A DNA stretch of 64,000 bases, taken from positions 2,666,001-2,730,000 of the forward strand of contig NZ_CP013420.1 in assembly GCF_001718695.1 (NCBI RefSeq), read 5' to 3'. A program made the translations under genes and the position numbers. The stretch's first letter is position 1. Each line of letters begins with the position of its first letter. Below are positions 43,327 through 54,204 of the stretch, in pieces. The notes below the pieces were generated by a model. The model was not told the origin of the DNA and searched no databases. It saw only the letters and a list, made by a program, of their open reading frames with translations. This DNA comes from Burkholderia ubonensis (GTDB lineage Bacteria > Pseudomonadota > Gammaproteobacteria > Burkholderiales > Burkholderiaceae).

Positions 43327-45444
43327 TTACGCGGTGACGGGCTTCACCGCTGCCGGATCCGAATAGCTCGGCCGCCCGTTCTCGACGTGGCCCGCGAAGC
43401 GGCGCGAGAACGTGCCGTTCGCGCCGTCGCTCACCGTCACGTCGTACCACTGGTGGCTCGACGCGAGCAGCCATTTCTCGACGCGCTCGTCGCCCGCGTG
43501 CAGCGTCACCTGCCGCGCCGGCGCGCCGTACGCGTTGTCGGTCAGCGTCAGCGTGACGTGGCCCGTCCCGTGATTGCGCAGCTTCAGGTACAGGTTGCCG
43601 TTCGCGACGTCGTAGCCGGCCTTGACCTCCGGCTGCGCGTGGTTGCGCCGATGCGCGGCCGCGGCCGACGCGTTGCCCGAGAAGATCCGCACGAAGCCGT
43701 TCGGCCCGTACACCGAGAACGCATACGCGCCGTTCGTCGCCGTCAGGTCGAAGTCCGCGTGCAGCGTGCGGTGCGCGCCGACCGTGTAGCGCCACGGCCC
43801 GTCGCTGCGGTTCGTCGCATACACGTTGAAGTGCGCGCCCTGCTCGCCGCGGTTCGCGAATTCGATGCGCAGCCGGTTCGCGCCGTCGACGCGCGCGTTC
43901 ACATGCAGTTCGTACGGCAGCGCGCGCGCCGGCCGCACGCCCGGCTCCTGCGGATCGATCGGCGCCGGTTGCGCGGGCACGGTCGGCGCGGGCTGCGACG
44001 TGCACTGCTGGTCGGCGATCGAGCGGTACTGGCTCGTGTCGGGCAGCGGCGGGAACGTCGCGTCCTGCGTGCGGAAATCGAACGCGGCGCGCAGGTCGCC
44101 GCACACCGTGCGGCGCCACGGCGTGATGTTCGGCTCGTCGACGCCGAAGCGCTCGCCGATGAAGCGGATCACCGACGTATGGTCGAACACCTGCGAGCAC
44201 ACGAAGCCGCCCTTGGTCCACGGCGACACGACCGTCATCGGCACGCGCGGGCCGAGGCCGTACGGCAGGCCGTCGGCCGTGTAGCTGCCGCCGCGCCCCG
44301 GGTTCACGACCGTGTGCAGCTCGCCGTCGGTCGTGACGGTCGACGCGCCCTGCGCGGCCGACGTCGGCGGCTGCGGCGGCACGATGTGATCAAAGAAGCC
44401 GTCGTTCTCGTCATACATGATGAACAGCACGGTCTTGCTCCACACGTCCGGGTTCGCGGTGAGCGCGTCGAGGATCTGCGACGTGTAGTTCGCGCCGTAG
44501 GCGGGCGTGTATTTCGGATGCTCGGAGAACACCGCGGGCGGCAGCAGCCACGACACCTGCGGCAGGCGGTCGTTGATCACGTCGGACTTCAGGTCGTCGA
44601 GCGTGCGCACCGTCTGCGCGCGCCGGTACAGCGACGAGCCCGGCTGCGCGTGGATGAAGTTCGCGAAGTTCTGCAGGATGTTCGTGCCGTAGTTGCCGTT
44701 GACCGGATCGGCCCACGTGAGCCCCTGCTGGTAGACCTGCCACGAAATGCCGCGCGCCTCGAGCCGCTCGGGGAAGGTCTGCCACGTGAGCAGCTGGTAC
44801 GCGGGCGGCAGGTTGCCGTCGACGTAGTCGGCGTTGTCGAGCAGCGGGCCGCCGAACTTGCCGGTCGGGTCGATCGTGCCCGTCATCAGGTACGCGCGGT
44901 TCGGGTGCGTCGGGCCAGGCAGCGAGCAGAAGTAGTGATCGCAGACGGTGAACGCATCGGCGAGCGCGTAGTGGAACGGGATGTCCTCGCGCACGTGGTA
45001 GCCCATCGTCATGTCGGTCTTGTTCGCGGGCCACTGGTCGTAGCGGCCGCCGTCGATCGCCGCGTGGGTCTTCGCCCACGAGTGGTCGAGCGCGCCGAGG
45101 CACTGCGCGCTGGTCGTCTTCGTGTCGAGCCGGAACGGCAGCACGGGCTTCGCCGGGTCCGCCTTCGACGGCTGGTACCACACGGGCTTGCCGTTCGGCA
45201 GCGGGATCGGGAACCGGTCGTTGTAGCCGCGCACGCCGCGCAGGTGTCCGAAGTAATGGTCGAACGAGCGGTTCTCCTGCATGAACACGACGATGTGCTC
45301 GACATCGCGGATCGTGCCGGTGCCGCGCGCGGCGGGAATCGCGAGCGCGCGGCGGATCGATTCGGGGAACGCGCCGAGCGCGGCGGCGGCGCCCGCGGAC
45401 TGCGCGACGGTATGCAGGAAACGGCGGCGGCTGGATGACGTCAT
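43327..45444 (-). CDS. plcN: Tat-exported phosphocholine-specific phospholipase C
   Basis: 705 residues. The start carries a twin-arginine signal (SSRRRFLHTVAQSAGAAAAL). The phosphoesterase domain follows with VVFMQENRSFDHYFGHLRGV, TWPNRAYL-like GPTHPNRAYLMTGTIDP, IMYDENDGFFDHIVPP and SQVFDHTSVIRFIGERFG. Two C-terminal beta-sandwich (DUF756-type) domains complete the Burkholderia/Pseudomonas layout. It should be a secreted enzyme that splits phosphatidylcholine, useful for phosphate and choline supply and in virulence. ATG 45444 has GAGGTG seven bases ahead; the in-frame GTG at 45453 lies within that site. Haemolytic and non-haemolytic types cannot be told apart with certainty. Confidence 0.9.
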   Translation of the reverse strand: MTSSSRRRFLHTVAQSAGAAAALGAFPESIRRALAIPAARGTGTIRDVEHIVVFMQENRSFDHYFGHLRGVRGYNDRFPIPLPNGKPVWYQPSKADPAKPVLPFRLDTKTTSAQCLGALDHSWAKTHAAIDGGRYDQWPANKTDMTMGYHVREDIPFHYALADAFTVCDHYFCSLPGPTHPNRAYLMTGTIDPTGKFGGPLLDNADYVDGNLPPAYQLLTWQTFPERLEARGISWQVYQQGLTWADPVNGNYGTNILQNFANFIHAQPGSSLYRRAQTVRTLDDLKSDVINDRLPQVSWLLPPAVFSEHPKYTPAYGANYTSQILDALTANPDVWSKTVLFIMYDENDGFFDHIVPPQPPTSAAQGASTVTTDGELHTVVNPGRGGSYTADGLPYGLGPRVPMTVVSPWTKGGFVCSQVFDHTSVIRFIGERFGVDEPNITPWRRTVCGDLRAAFDFRTQDATFPPLPDTSQYRSIADQQCTSQPAPTVPAQPAPIDPQEPGVRPARALPYELHVNARVDGANRLRIEFANRGEQGAHFNVYATNRSDGPWRYTVGAHRTLHADFDLTATNGAYAFSVYGPNGFVRIFSGNASAAAAHRRNHAQPEVKAGYDVANGNLYLKLRNHGTGHVTLTLTDNAYGAPARQVTLHAGDERVEKWLLASSHQWYDVTVSDGANGTFSRRFAGHVENGRPSYSDPAAVKPVTA

Positions 45445-45492
45445 GTTTTTCACCTCGGTTCTGCGAGCGGGACGGGAGCGGGGACGGCGCGA

Positions 45493-45771
45493 TCAATGCG
45501 GCGACGATGCCGCGGCGGCCGACGCATCGGCCGCCGGTTTTGCATCGTCGTCGTCTTCCGGCGGATAGTGGACGACGGGCGGCGCGAGCGGCGCGGCATC
45601 CGCCGCGGCAGCGTGCGCGCCGGCATCGCTGTTGAACGCGCTCGCGGTGCCCGACGACGCGCCGGCCTGCTGCGACGCGTCGGCCGCTTGCTCGTCGTGC
45701 GGCGCGTCGTCGCTGCAGGCGGCGACGAGCGCGGTGGCACACAGAACGGCGGCAACGACGACACGACGCAT
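45493..45771 (-). CDS. Small lipoprotein rich in Ala and Asp
   Basis: 92 residues. The signal (RRVVVAAVLCATALVAAC) ends in a lipobox LVAAC, so the mature chain begins with lipidated Cys and a short SDDAPHDEQ. The remainder is low-complexity Ala/Asp/Ser with an acidic patch PPEDDDDAKP, possibly calcium-binding. It starts at an ATG directly after a GTG and AGGAGA. It lies 48 bp before plcN in the same direction, so it may be an accessory of the phospholipase; that link is inference. Confidence 0.75.
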   Translation of the reverse strand: MRRVVVAAVLCATALVAACSDDAPHDEQAADASQQAGASSGTASAFNSDAGAHAAAADAAPLAPPVVHYPPEDDDDAKPAADASAAAASSPH

Positions 45772-45796
45772 CACTTCTCTCCTGGCAGGCTGATCG

Positions 45797-45809
45797 GCAA
45801 ACGTTTTCC
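45797..45809. promoter_or_regulatory. LacI/PurR-like operator candidate
   Basis: GCAAACGTTTTCC resembles the AnGCAAACGTTTnC core of LacI/PurR-family operators. It lies about 25 bases upstream of the lipoprotein start. Confidence 0.3.
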
Positions 45810-45862
45810 AGTATGCCGGCGCGATGCGACGTTTCGGTGAATCGTTTGCGACCGGAACATGA

Positions 45863-45881
45863 TCGCGAAACGCTTTCGCGA
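45863..45881. promoter_or_regulatory. Perfect inverted repeat TCGCGAAA-CGC-TTTCGCGA
   Basis: Eight-base perfect arms with a three-base centre, about 90 bases upstream of the lipoprotein gene. The size fits a dimeric repressor site. The regulator is unknown. Confidence 0.35.
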
Positions 45882-46316
45882 AGCTGTCCCGTGGCTTTCG
45901 GCGAAGGCTGCACGAGGCAGACGTGCATGGCGGAATTTGCCAGCGGGACGCGCACGACGTGCCGCATTTACATGCGTGTGCAACGCGAAGGCGCGAACCG
46001 GTGTCGCGCGCGATGTGCGCGCAGTGCGACGCGGCCAGCGCGCGAGCGGCGGTCGATATGTCGCCTCCGATGCCGCGAGCCGGTATTTGTTGCCGCTTCG
46101 TCGGCGCGTTGCCAGCAGCGCGTCAGCGTGCCGCCATCCAGCGCTCGGATACGGCCGCGCATCGCGATCCCGGCCGAGTGCTCGGCGCACGCACGCCGGC
46201 ATCGCTGCTGCGCGGCACCGGAATTGCTCCGAGGGCCGCTGCGCGCGCGCTCGCGCACGACCGGTCCGGCACGGGCCACCTATCCGCGTCCATCCCTCAT
46301 CGAGCGAGCAGAACTC

Positions 46317-47063
46317 ATGTCCACCGATCGATCCGATTCCTCATCTGCCGAACCCGGGCGCGCCGCGTCGCGCGCGCCGCTCGGCGAAGGCCGGCCGGCG
46401 CCGTCGCAGCCGGCCGATACGCCGTCGAGCGCGGCGCGTCGCCGCTTCCTGCAATCGGCGGCGGCCGCCGCGACGGTCGGCGCCGCGCCGCACGTGCATG
46501 CGCAGGGCGAGGCCGCCGCAGCGCCGCCTGCGCACCGCGACGCGGTGCCCGCGCGGCCGGTGCATCTCGACATCAACGGACGCGCGTACACGCTGCAACT
46601 CGAGCCGCGCGTCACGCTGCTCGACGCGCTGCGCGAGTACGCGGGGCTGACCGGCACGAAGAAGGGATGCGACCGCGGGCAGTGCGGCGCCTGCACGGTG
46701 CTCGTCGACGGGCGGCGCATCAATGCGTGTCTGACGCTCGCGGTGATGCACGAAGGCCAGCGCATCACGACGGTCAAAGGGCTCGCGCGCGACGGCGTGC
46801 CGAGCGCGGTGCAGCGCGCGTTCGTCGCACACGATGCGTTCCAGTGCGGTTACTGCACGCCCGGCCAGGTGTGCGCCGCGACCGCGCTGCTCGACGAGTT
46901 CGCGGCCGGCGCGGCGAGCGCGGTCACCGCCGACGTGCGGCATCGCCCGGTGCAGCTGACGGACGCCGAGATCCGCGAACGCATGAGCGGCAACCTGTGC
47001 CGCTGCGGCGCGTATTCCAACATCGTCGCCGCCGTGCGCGCCGCGCACGCGGCGAGCGCATAG
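46317..47063 (+). CDS. paoA: Periplasmic aldehyde oxidoreductase, 2Fe-2S subunit (PaoA/YagT)
   Basis: 248 residues. A long N-terminus holds a twin-arginine signal (SAARRRFLQSAAAAATVGAA). Two [2Fe-2S] clusters follow: KKGCDRGQCGACTVLVDGRR with NACLTL, then FQCGYCTPGQVC with GNLCRCGAYSN. It passes electrons from the molybdenum subunit. Start ATG 46317 gives the Tat signal. It is the first gene of a paoABC operon, with 18 bp to the next gene. Confidence 0.92.
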   Translation: MSTDRSDSSSAEPGRAASRAPLGEGRPAPSQPADTPSSAARRRFLQSAAAAATVGAAPHVHAQGEAAAAPPAHRDAVPARPVHLDINGRAYTLQLEPRVTLLDALREYAGLTGTKKGCDRGQCGACTVLVDGRRINACLTLAVMHEGQRITTVKGLARDGVPSAVQRAFVAHDAFQCGYCTPGQVCAATALLDEFAAGAASAVTADVRHRPVQLTDAEIRERMSGNLCRCGAYSNIVAAVRAAHAASA

Positions 47064-47081
47064 CCGGCGGAGGGCATCGCA

Positions 47082-48076
<995 letters not shown>

Positions 48077-48080
<4 letters not shown>

Positions 48081-50302
48081 ACACGCTGACCGGACAGCCG
48101 CTCGATCGCGTCGACGGCATGCTGAAGGTGACGGGCGGCGCGCATTACGCGGCGGAATTCGCCGATCCGCGGCTCGCGCACGCGGTGCTCGTGACGAGCA
48201 CGATCGCGGCCGGGCGGATCGAATCGATCGACACGGCGCGTGCGCGGGCGATGCCCGGCGTGCTGCTCGTGATCACGCACGAGAACGCGATGCGGCTGCC
48301 CAACGGCGGCCGGCCGCCGCTGTCGCCGCCCGCGGGCCGGCACCTCACGCTGCTGCAGGACGACACGGTGCGCTACAGCAACGAGCCCGTCGCGGTCGTC
48401 GTCGCGCAGACGCTCGAGCAGGCGAGCGCCGCCGCCGATGCGGTGCGCGTGCGCTATCGCCCGGGCGCCGCCGCGCTCGATTTCGCGCGCGAGAAGGCGG
48501 CCGCGCGCGTGCCGCCGAAGCAGCAGGGGCGGCCGATGGACACGCAGCGCGGCGACGTCGACGCGGGGCTGCGCGAAGGCGCGGTGCGCATCGACGCGAC
48601 CTACACGACGCCGATGCAGCATCACAACCCGATCGAGCCGCATGCGACGATGGCCCGCTGGGACGGCCCGACGCTCACGCTGCACGACGCGACGCAGGGC
48701 GTGGCGGGCGCGAGCACCGCGGTGGCCGCGGTGTTCGGCATCGCGCCGGAGCAGGTGCGCGTGCTGTCGCCGTTCCTCGGCGGCGGCTTCGGCTGCAAGG
48801 GTTCGTCGTGGTCGCACGTGTCGCTGTGCGCGATGGCCGCGAAGCAGGCCGGTCGGCCGGTGCGGCTCGTGCTGACGCGACCGCAGATGTTCGGCCCGGT
48901 CGGCTCGCGGCCGTACACCGAGCAGCGCGTCGTGCTGGCCGCACGCGCCGACGGCACGCTGACCGCGATGCGCCACGATTCGGTCGTGACCACCTCGACG
49001 TTCGAGGACTGGACCGAGATGTGCGGGATGCCGTCGCGGATCATGTACGCGGTGCCGAACCAGGCGACGACGCACCGGATCGTGTCGCTGAACGTCGGCA
49101 CGCCGACCTTCATGCGCGCGCCGGGCGAGGCGTCGGGGTCGTTCGCGCTCGAGTCGGCGATGGACGAACTCGCGTGGCAGCTGCGGATGGACCCGGTCGA
49201 ATTGCGGCTCGCGAACTACGCGCAGGTCGATCCGCAGGACGGCAAGCCGTGGTCGAGCAACGAACTGCGCGCGTGCTACCGGCTCGGCGCGCAGCGCTTC
49301 GGCTGGTCGCGCCGCACCGGCGCGCCGCGCACGATGCGCGACGGCGACACGCTGATCGGCCTCGGGATGGCGGCCGCCACGTACCCGGCGAACCGCAGCG
49401 AGGCGTCGGCGCGCGCGCGCATTCTGCCGGACGGCACGGCTGAAGTGGCATCGGGCACGCAGGACATCGGCACGGGCACCTACACGGTGATGACGCAGGT
49501 GGCCGCCGATGCGCTCGGCTTCGCGTTGCGCGACGTGCGTTTCGTGCTGGGCGACTCCGGGCTGCCGCGCGCACCGGTGTCGGGCGGCTCGCAGACGGCG
49601 GCGAGCGTCGCGCCTGCCGTGCGCGAGGCCGCGCTGCAGGCGCGCGCGCAGCTGATCGCGCTGGCCGTGGGCGCACCCGGTTCGCCGCTGCACGGCGTCG
49701 CGGCCGACGACGTGACGGTCGACGACGGCTGGGTCGTGCATCGCCGCGATCCGTCGCGGCGCGATCCCGCCGCGGCGGTGATCGCGCGCGCGGGCGGCCG
49801 GCCGATCGACGTGCAGGCGACGACGAAGCCGGGCGACGAGAAGTCGCGCTATGCGTCGCATTCGTTCGGGGCGGTGTTCGCGGAGGTGCACGTCGACGCC
49901 GAGCTGGGCACGATCCGCGTGCCGCGCATCGTCGGCGCATACAGCGTCGGCAGCGTGCTGAACGCGAAGACGGCGCGCAGCCAGCTGATCGGCGGCATGG
50001 TGTGGGGGCTCGGCACCGCGCTCGAGGAGGGGTCGTATCTCGACGTGCGGCACGGCCGCTTCACGAACGCGAACCTCGCCGAATATCACGTGCCGGTGAA
50101 CGCGGACATCGGCGAACTCGACGTGATCTTCGTCGACGAGCGCGACACGCATTTCAATCCGCTCGGCATCCGCGGGATCGGCGAGATCGGCATCACCGGC
50201 GTGCCGGCCGCGATCGCCAATGCCGTCTATCACGCGACCGGCGTGCGCGTGCGCGATCTGCCGATCACGCTCGACAAGGTGGTGACGTCGGCGATGGGCT
50301 GA
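48077..50302 (+). CDS. paoC: Periplasmic aldehyde oxidoreductase, molybdenum-binding subunit (PaoC/YagR)
   Basis: 741 residues of the xanthine oxidase family. It carries the molybdopterin (MCD) contacts LGGGFGCKGSSWSHVSLCAM and MRAPGEASGSFALESAMDEL, and the catalytic Glu region GIRGIGEIGITGVPAAIANA near the C-terminus. It oxidises aldehydes, possibly aromatic ones, to acids in the periplasm. Translational coupling to paoB (ATGA) shows one operon. The PaoD-type cofactor-insertion chaperone usually next in this operon is not here; an MFS gene on the other strand follows. Confidence 0.92.
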
Positions 50303-50441
50303 GCGTCAGCGGCGCGGGGTTCTGCGCCGCAAGTTGCTGCGCATGGGGCGTTGTCGCGCGCGGCTGCGGCTGCATGTGCCGCGCGCCGACTCGCCCGCGC
50401 GTGAGTCGGCGGGTGGCTTGGTCCGTCGATTAGCTCGTGAG

Positions 50442-51695
50442 TTAGCGTGCGAACAGCGGATAAGTCGCCGCTGCGATCAACGCGGTCGCGAGCCAGACGA
50501 CGCTCCACGACGCGTGCGCGAGCAGCGGCGGGATCGCGAGCGGCGTCGCGAACAGGCCCAGGTATACGCAGGTGTTCGCCATCCCGAGCGCGGTGCCGGC
50601 TTGATTCGCGCCGGCGAGCGTCGCGAGCTCGGTATACGCGACGCCGTGCCACGCGGACACGCAGACACCCGCGAACACCAGCAGCGCGACGATCGCGGCG
50701 GGCGGCACGTGCGGGAACGCGGCGGTCGCGGCCGCGAGCAGCGCGAACGACGCCACCGCGACGAGCACCGAGCCGCGCAGGTACGCGCGCCGGTTGCCGT
50801 GCCGGTCCGTATGGCGTCCGCTCCACACGCGCATCGCCATCGTGCCGGCCTGCAGCGTGACCATCGCCGCGCTGATGCCGGCGAGCCCGAGCCGGATGAC
50901 ATCGTGCAGGAACACGGTCGCGAACGTGAGCACCGCGAACTGCGGCGCGCACAGCAGGCCGATGCCGAGCACGATCCGCCACACCGGGCCGCTCGCGAGC
51001 GGGCTGCGTGCGTGCGGCGCGGGCTGCCCGCGGCCGTGTGCAGCAACGGGCGCGTCGCGCTCCGGCGGTTCGTGCAGCCAGCGCCACGTGAGCACGGCGG
51101 ACACCGCGCACAGCAGCGCGAGCGCGCCGTACACGGCGGCGAAGCCGACGTGCGACGCGAGCGATGGCAGCAGCGCCGCGCCGACGCCGCCGCCGAGCGG
51201 CACCGCGGTCTGGCGGATGCTCATCGCGAGCCCGCGCTCGCGTTCGCCGAACCAGCGCATCACCGCGCGGCCGCTCGAGCCGTTGACGCTGCCGCCGAGC
51301 AGCCCGACGACGAACAGCGCGGCGGCGACGCGCATCAGCGGCGGCACCGCCTGCGCGGACGGCGCGATCGCGAACGCCATCAGCGCGAGCATCGCGGCGG
51401 TCGCGACCAGCCCGGACAGCAGCATGCGCCGGTCGCCGAAGCGGTCGGCGGCGATGCCCCACGGCAGCTCGGACAGCGCGACGCCGAGGCCGAGCGCGCC
51501 GAGCACGACGCCGAGCGCGCCGTTGTCGAGCCGGTAGTCGGCGCGCATCCAGACGGCGGTGGTCGGGATGCCGGCCGCGGCGGCGGAAAAGCTCATGTTC
51601 GCGGCGACGCCGGCCGCGAGCACACGCCAGCGATGGGCCGGGCCGCGCGCGTGGCGTGCCGGCGACGAGGAGGCGAGGGTGGCGCAAGTATCCAT
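50442..51695 (-). CDS. Major facilitator superfamily transporter
   Basis: 417 residues with twelve predicted spans. The loop 2-3 motif ELPWGIAADRFGDRRMLLSG and the mid-protein AMRVWSGRHTDRHGNRRAYL are typical MFS signatures. The substrate is unknown. ATG 51695 is preferred over a longer start because the extra residues are not membrane-like. It diverges from a LysR gene across a short interval that holds an inverted repeat, so it is probably that regulator's target. Confidence 0.88.
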   Translation of the reverse strand: MDTCATLASSSPARHARGPAHRWRVLAAGVAANMSFSAAAAGIPTTAVWMRADYRLDNGALGVVLGALGLGVALSELPWGIAADRFGDRRMLLSGLVATAAMLALMAFAIAPSAQAVPPLMRVAAALFVVGLLGGSVNGSSGRAVMRWFGERERGLAMSIRQTAVPLGGGVGAALLPSLASHVGFAAVYGALALLCAVSAVLTWRWLHEPPERDAPVAAHGRGQPAPHARSPLASGPVWRIVLGIGLLCAPQFAVLTFATVFLHDVIRLGLAGISAAMVTLQAGTMAMRVWSGRHTDRHGNRRAYLRGSVLVAVASFALLAAATAAFPHVPPAAIVALLVFAGVCVSAWHGVAYTELATLAGANQAGTALGMANTCVYLGLFATPLAIPPLLAHASWSVVWLATALIAAATYPLFAR

Positions 51696-51744
51696 GACGG
51701 GGGACGGGGAAGTGGCCGTTGACGCGCACAGTCTCGCGCCGTAC

Positions 51745-51778
51745 ATTCATCCTGAAAATCGGAAAGTTTTTGATGAAT
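51745..51778. promoter_or_regulatory. Inverted repeat in the MFS/LysR divergent promoter
   Basis: ATTCATC at 51745-51751 and GATGAAT at 51772-51778 form perfect seven-base arms 20 bases apart in an AT-rich interval. LysR-type regulators bind such spaced dyads in the shared promoter. Confidence 0.4.
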
Positions 51779-51803
51779 CGTTCGATAAAACGGGATGATT
51801 GAC

Positions 51804-52781
51804 ATGTCTGAAAGCGATGTGGCGCGATCCGCCGCGACTCAACCCAACTTCGATGTCGCGGCGCTGCGCAGTCTCGTCGCCGGGATGGATCTCGGCAGCT
51901 TCGCGAAGGCGGCCGACCGGGTCGCGCGCTCGTCGTCGGCGGTGAGCGCGCAGATCCGCAAGCTCGAGGAGCAGGCGGGCACGCCGCTGTTCGTCAAGTC
52001 AGGGCGCGGGCTTGCGCTGACCGATGCCGGCGACGCGATGCTGCGCTACGCGCGGCGGATGATCGAGCTGAACGACGAGGCTGCCGCCGCGGTGCGCGGC
52101 GTGAGTCTCGACGGCTGGGTGCGGATCGGCCTGCAGGAGGATTTCGGCGAAGCGATCCTGCCCGGCGTGCTGGGCCGTTTCGCGCGCGCGCATCCGAAGG
52201 TGCGGATCGAGGCGCGCGTCGCGCATAACGCGGCGTTGCTCGAACGGCTCGACGCGAACCAGCTCGATCTCGCGCTGGTGTGGGGCGATCCCGCGTCGGC
52301 GGCGTTCGTCGCGCGCACGGGGATCGACAGCGAGGAGATCGCACGCGTGCCGATGCGGTGGATCGGCGCGGCCGGCTCAGGCGCGGCCGGCTCAGGCGCG
52401 GCGGGAGACGGTGACGCGGGCGAGCCGTCTGTGCGCTTGCGGGACGAACCGCTGCCGCTCGTCGTGTTCGACCGGCCGTGCCGTTTCTTCGGCGCGGCGA
52501 CGGACGCGCTCGACCGCGCGGGCGTGCCGTGGCGCGTCGCGTTCACGACGCCGAGCCTCGCGGGCCTGTGGGCCGCCGCCGCCGCGGGCCTCGGGCTGAC
52601 GGTGCGCTCGCATTACGGGCTGCCCGCATCGGTGCGGCTGCTCGACGCCGCGCCGCTCGGCCTGCCCGAATTGCCGAGCGTGCCGCTGGTGTTGCTGCGG
52701 CGCGCGCCGTCAGCGACGCCGACCGTCGATCGGCTCGCGCGGATCATGACGCAGGCGGTGAGCGGGGCGACCGCCGAGTGA
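51804..52781 (+). CDS. LysR-family transcriptional regulator
   Basis: 325 residues from the ATG at 51804, which has GGGA eight bases ahead; an ATG three codons earlier is possible. Helix-turn-helix: LRSLVAGMDLGSFAKAADRV, SSSAVSAQIRKLEEQAGTPL. Effector domain: WVRIGLQEDFGEAILPGVLG. An unusual insert around residues 190-205, AGSGAAGSGAAG, comes from a 15-base tandem repeat in the DNA (about 52371-52406) and lies in a loop. It probably controls the divergent MFS exporter. Confidence 0.9.
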   Translation: MSESDVARSAATQPNFDVAALRSLVAGMDLGSFAKAADRVARSSSAVSAQIRKLEEQAGTPLFVKSGRGLALTDAGDAMLRYARRMIELNDEAAAAVRGVSLDGWVRIGLQEDFGEAILPGVLGRFARAHPKVRIEARVAHNAALLERLDANQLDLALVWGDPASAAFVARTGIDSEEIARVPMRWIGAAGSGAAGSGAAGDGDAGEPSVRLRDEPLPLVVFDRPCRFFGAATDALDRAGVPWRVAFTTPSLAGLWAAAAAGLGLTVRSHYGLPASVRLLDAAPLGLPELPSVPLVLLRRAPSATPTVDRLARIMTQAVSGATAE

Positions 52782-52861
52782 GCCGTTACCGCTGACGCGA
52801 AATTGTCTTTGGCGCCGGTCGCGCGACCGGAACAAGCCATGTGCCCCGCAAGTGCCAAGTG

Positions 52862-53755
52862 TCAGGCCGCTGCGACCTCCTGCCCCATTCGTTCCAGCTT
52901 CGCATGAAGCTCGACCACCTTCGCTCGCAGTGCGTCGCTCGCCGGCACGAACGGCAGCCTCAACCCATCCTCGCACCAGCCCTGCGCGGCCAGCAGCGCT
53001 TTCACGGGCGCCGGATTCGGCTCAGCGAACAGCGCCGCGACGAGCGGCTGCAGCGCGACCGCGAGCCGCCGCGCGTCGGCGAGCCGTCCGTCGCGCAGCA
53101 GCCCGAAGATGCGCACGTGCCACTCGGTCAGCACGTGCGCGCTGCTCGCGATCGTGCCGTGCGCGCCCGCGCACAGCGCCGCGAAGTTCTGGGTGTCGTC
53201 GCCGGACAGGATCGCGAGCGGCGTCTCGTGCACGAGACGCGTCATCCGCTCGATGCTGCCGCCGCACTCCTTGACGCCCGCGACGCGAGCGTCGCGCGCG
53301 AGCGCCTGCAGCGTCTCCAGCTCGACGTTCACGCCGGTGCGGTACGGAATGTTGTAGACGAGCACCGGCCGGTCGGCGGCTTCGACGATCGCTTCGAAGT
53401 GCCGCCGGATGCCGTCCTGCGTCGGCCGCACGTAGACGGGCGGCGTCACGAGCAGGCCGTCGGGACCCAGCGCCGCGAGCTCGCGCGCGCGCGCCGCGGC
53501 GAACTGCGTCGCGCTCGCGGTCAGCCCGACGACGATCGGCAGGCCCGGCGCGGCGTCGCGCAGCGTTGCGAACACCGCATCCTGCTCGCGCGCGTCGAGC
53601 AGCGCGCCTTCGCCCGTCGTCGCACCCGCGACGAACCCGGCGACGCCGGCGGCCGCATAGCGGCGCGCGAGCCGCGCGAGCGCCGCATGGTCGACGTCGC
53701 CGTGGTGAAACGGCGTGATGAGCGGCAGCCAGATACCTTCGAAACGTGTTTGCAT
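52862..53755 (-). CDS. DapA/DHDPS-family aldolase or synthase
   Basis: 297 residues of the class I aldolase (N-acetylneuraminate lyase/DHDPS) superfamily. The Schiff-base Lys is in RVAGVKECGGSIERM, the proton-relay Tyr in VLVYNIPYRTGVNVEL, and the pyruvate carboxylate site in AGATTGEGALLD. It condenses or cleaves a pyruvate adduct; whether it is a true lysine-pathway DapA is uncertain, as it stands alone and several paralogues occur in Burkholderia. Start ATG 53755 chosen as the family start; a second ATG lies four codons upstream. Confidence 0.88.
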   Translation of the reverse strand: MQTRFEGIWLPLITPFHHGDVDHAALARLARRYAAAGVAGFVAGATTGEGALLDAREQDAVFATLRDAAPGLPIVVGLTASATQFAAARARELAALGPDGLLVTPPVYVRPTQDGIRRHFEAIVEAADRPVLVYNIPYRTGVNVELETLQALARDARVAGVKECGGSIERMTRLVHETPLAILSGDDTQNFAALCAGAHGTIASSAHVLTEWHVRIFGLLRDGRLADARRLAVALQPLVAALFAEPNPAPVKALLAAQGWCEDGLRLPFVPASDALRAKVVELHAKLERMGQEVAAA

Positions 53756-54204
53756 GCAAAGCCTCATGGTGAAAACGGAAAGTGGGAAGGAACCGTTCCG
53801 CCGACGGGGTGCCGGAGCGAGGCTTGCGAGCGAGGAGAAAGAAACGACCTGCGGGCATCCCGTCCGGCATTCGCCTGACGGGACGCGACGTCCCCGTCAG
53901 TCGAGGAGTCGTTTTTTCAGTTTCAGCCCGGCCGCGCGCGCGCCTGCCGCGACGGCGGCGAGGATCGGATGCGGGTGCAGGGCGGCGGACATGGATGGAC
54001 CGTGAAAAGGGCTGAACGGCGATCTTAGCATCACATCCGGCGCGTGCGCGAGCGGTCGCCGTCGCTTATCCGAAATTCTGCTTTGCTTTCCACGACTGAT
54101 TGGAAGGCGCCGCGCGGCCCGCCGCTAGAATGCCCGCTTACGTTTCGATGACGGCGCGAGCGCGCGCCGGCACGCATCAACCACTGGAAGCGGGGCATTC
54201 AACG
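53756..54204. other. Intergenic, divergent, no confident gene
   Basis: About 450 bases between the DapA-like gene and the sulfate-binding protein gene. A 31-codon minus-strand reading frame (53992-53897, MSAALHPHPILAAVAAGARA) is visible but lacks a clear ribosome site. The half next to the sulfate-binding gene is AT-richer and likely holds its promoter. Confidence 0.5.

Larger units (their letters stand above)
45772..46316. other. Divergent regulatory interval before plcN lipoprotein and paoA
   Basis: 545 bases open in several frames but with no protein-like reading. It holds two candidate operators listed separately. No RNA gene seen. Confidence 0.5.

Noticed and set aside
43327..45453. GTG start for the phospholipase at 45453
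   Set aside because: The GTG lies within the likely GAGGTG ribosome site for the ATG at 45444.
53897..53992. 31-codon minus-strand frame starting MSAALHPHP
   Set aside because: Too short with no clear ribosome site; kept only as a note in the intergenic entry.
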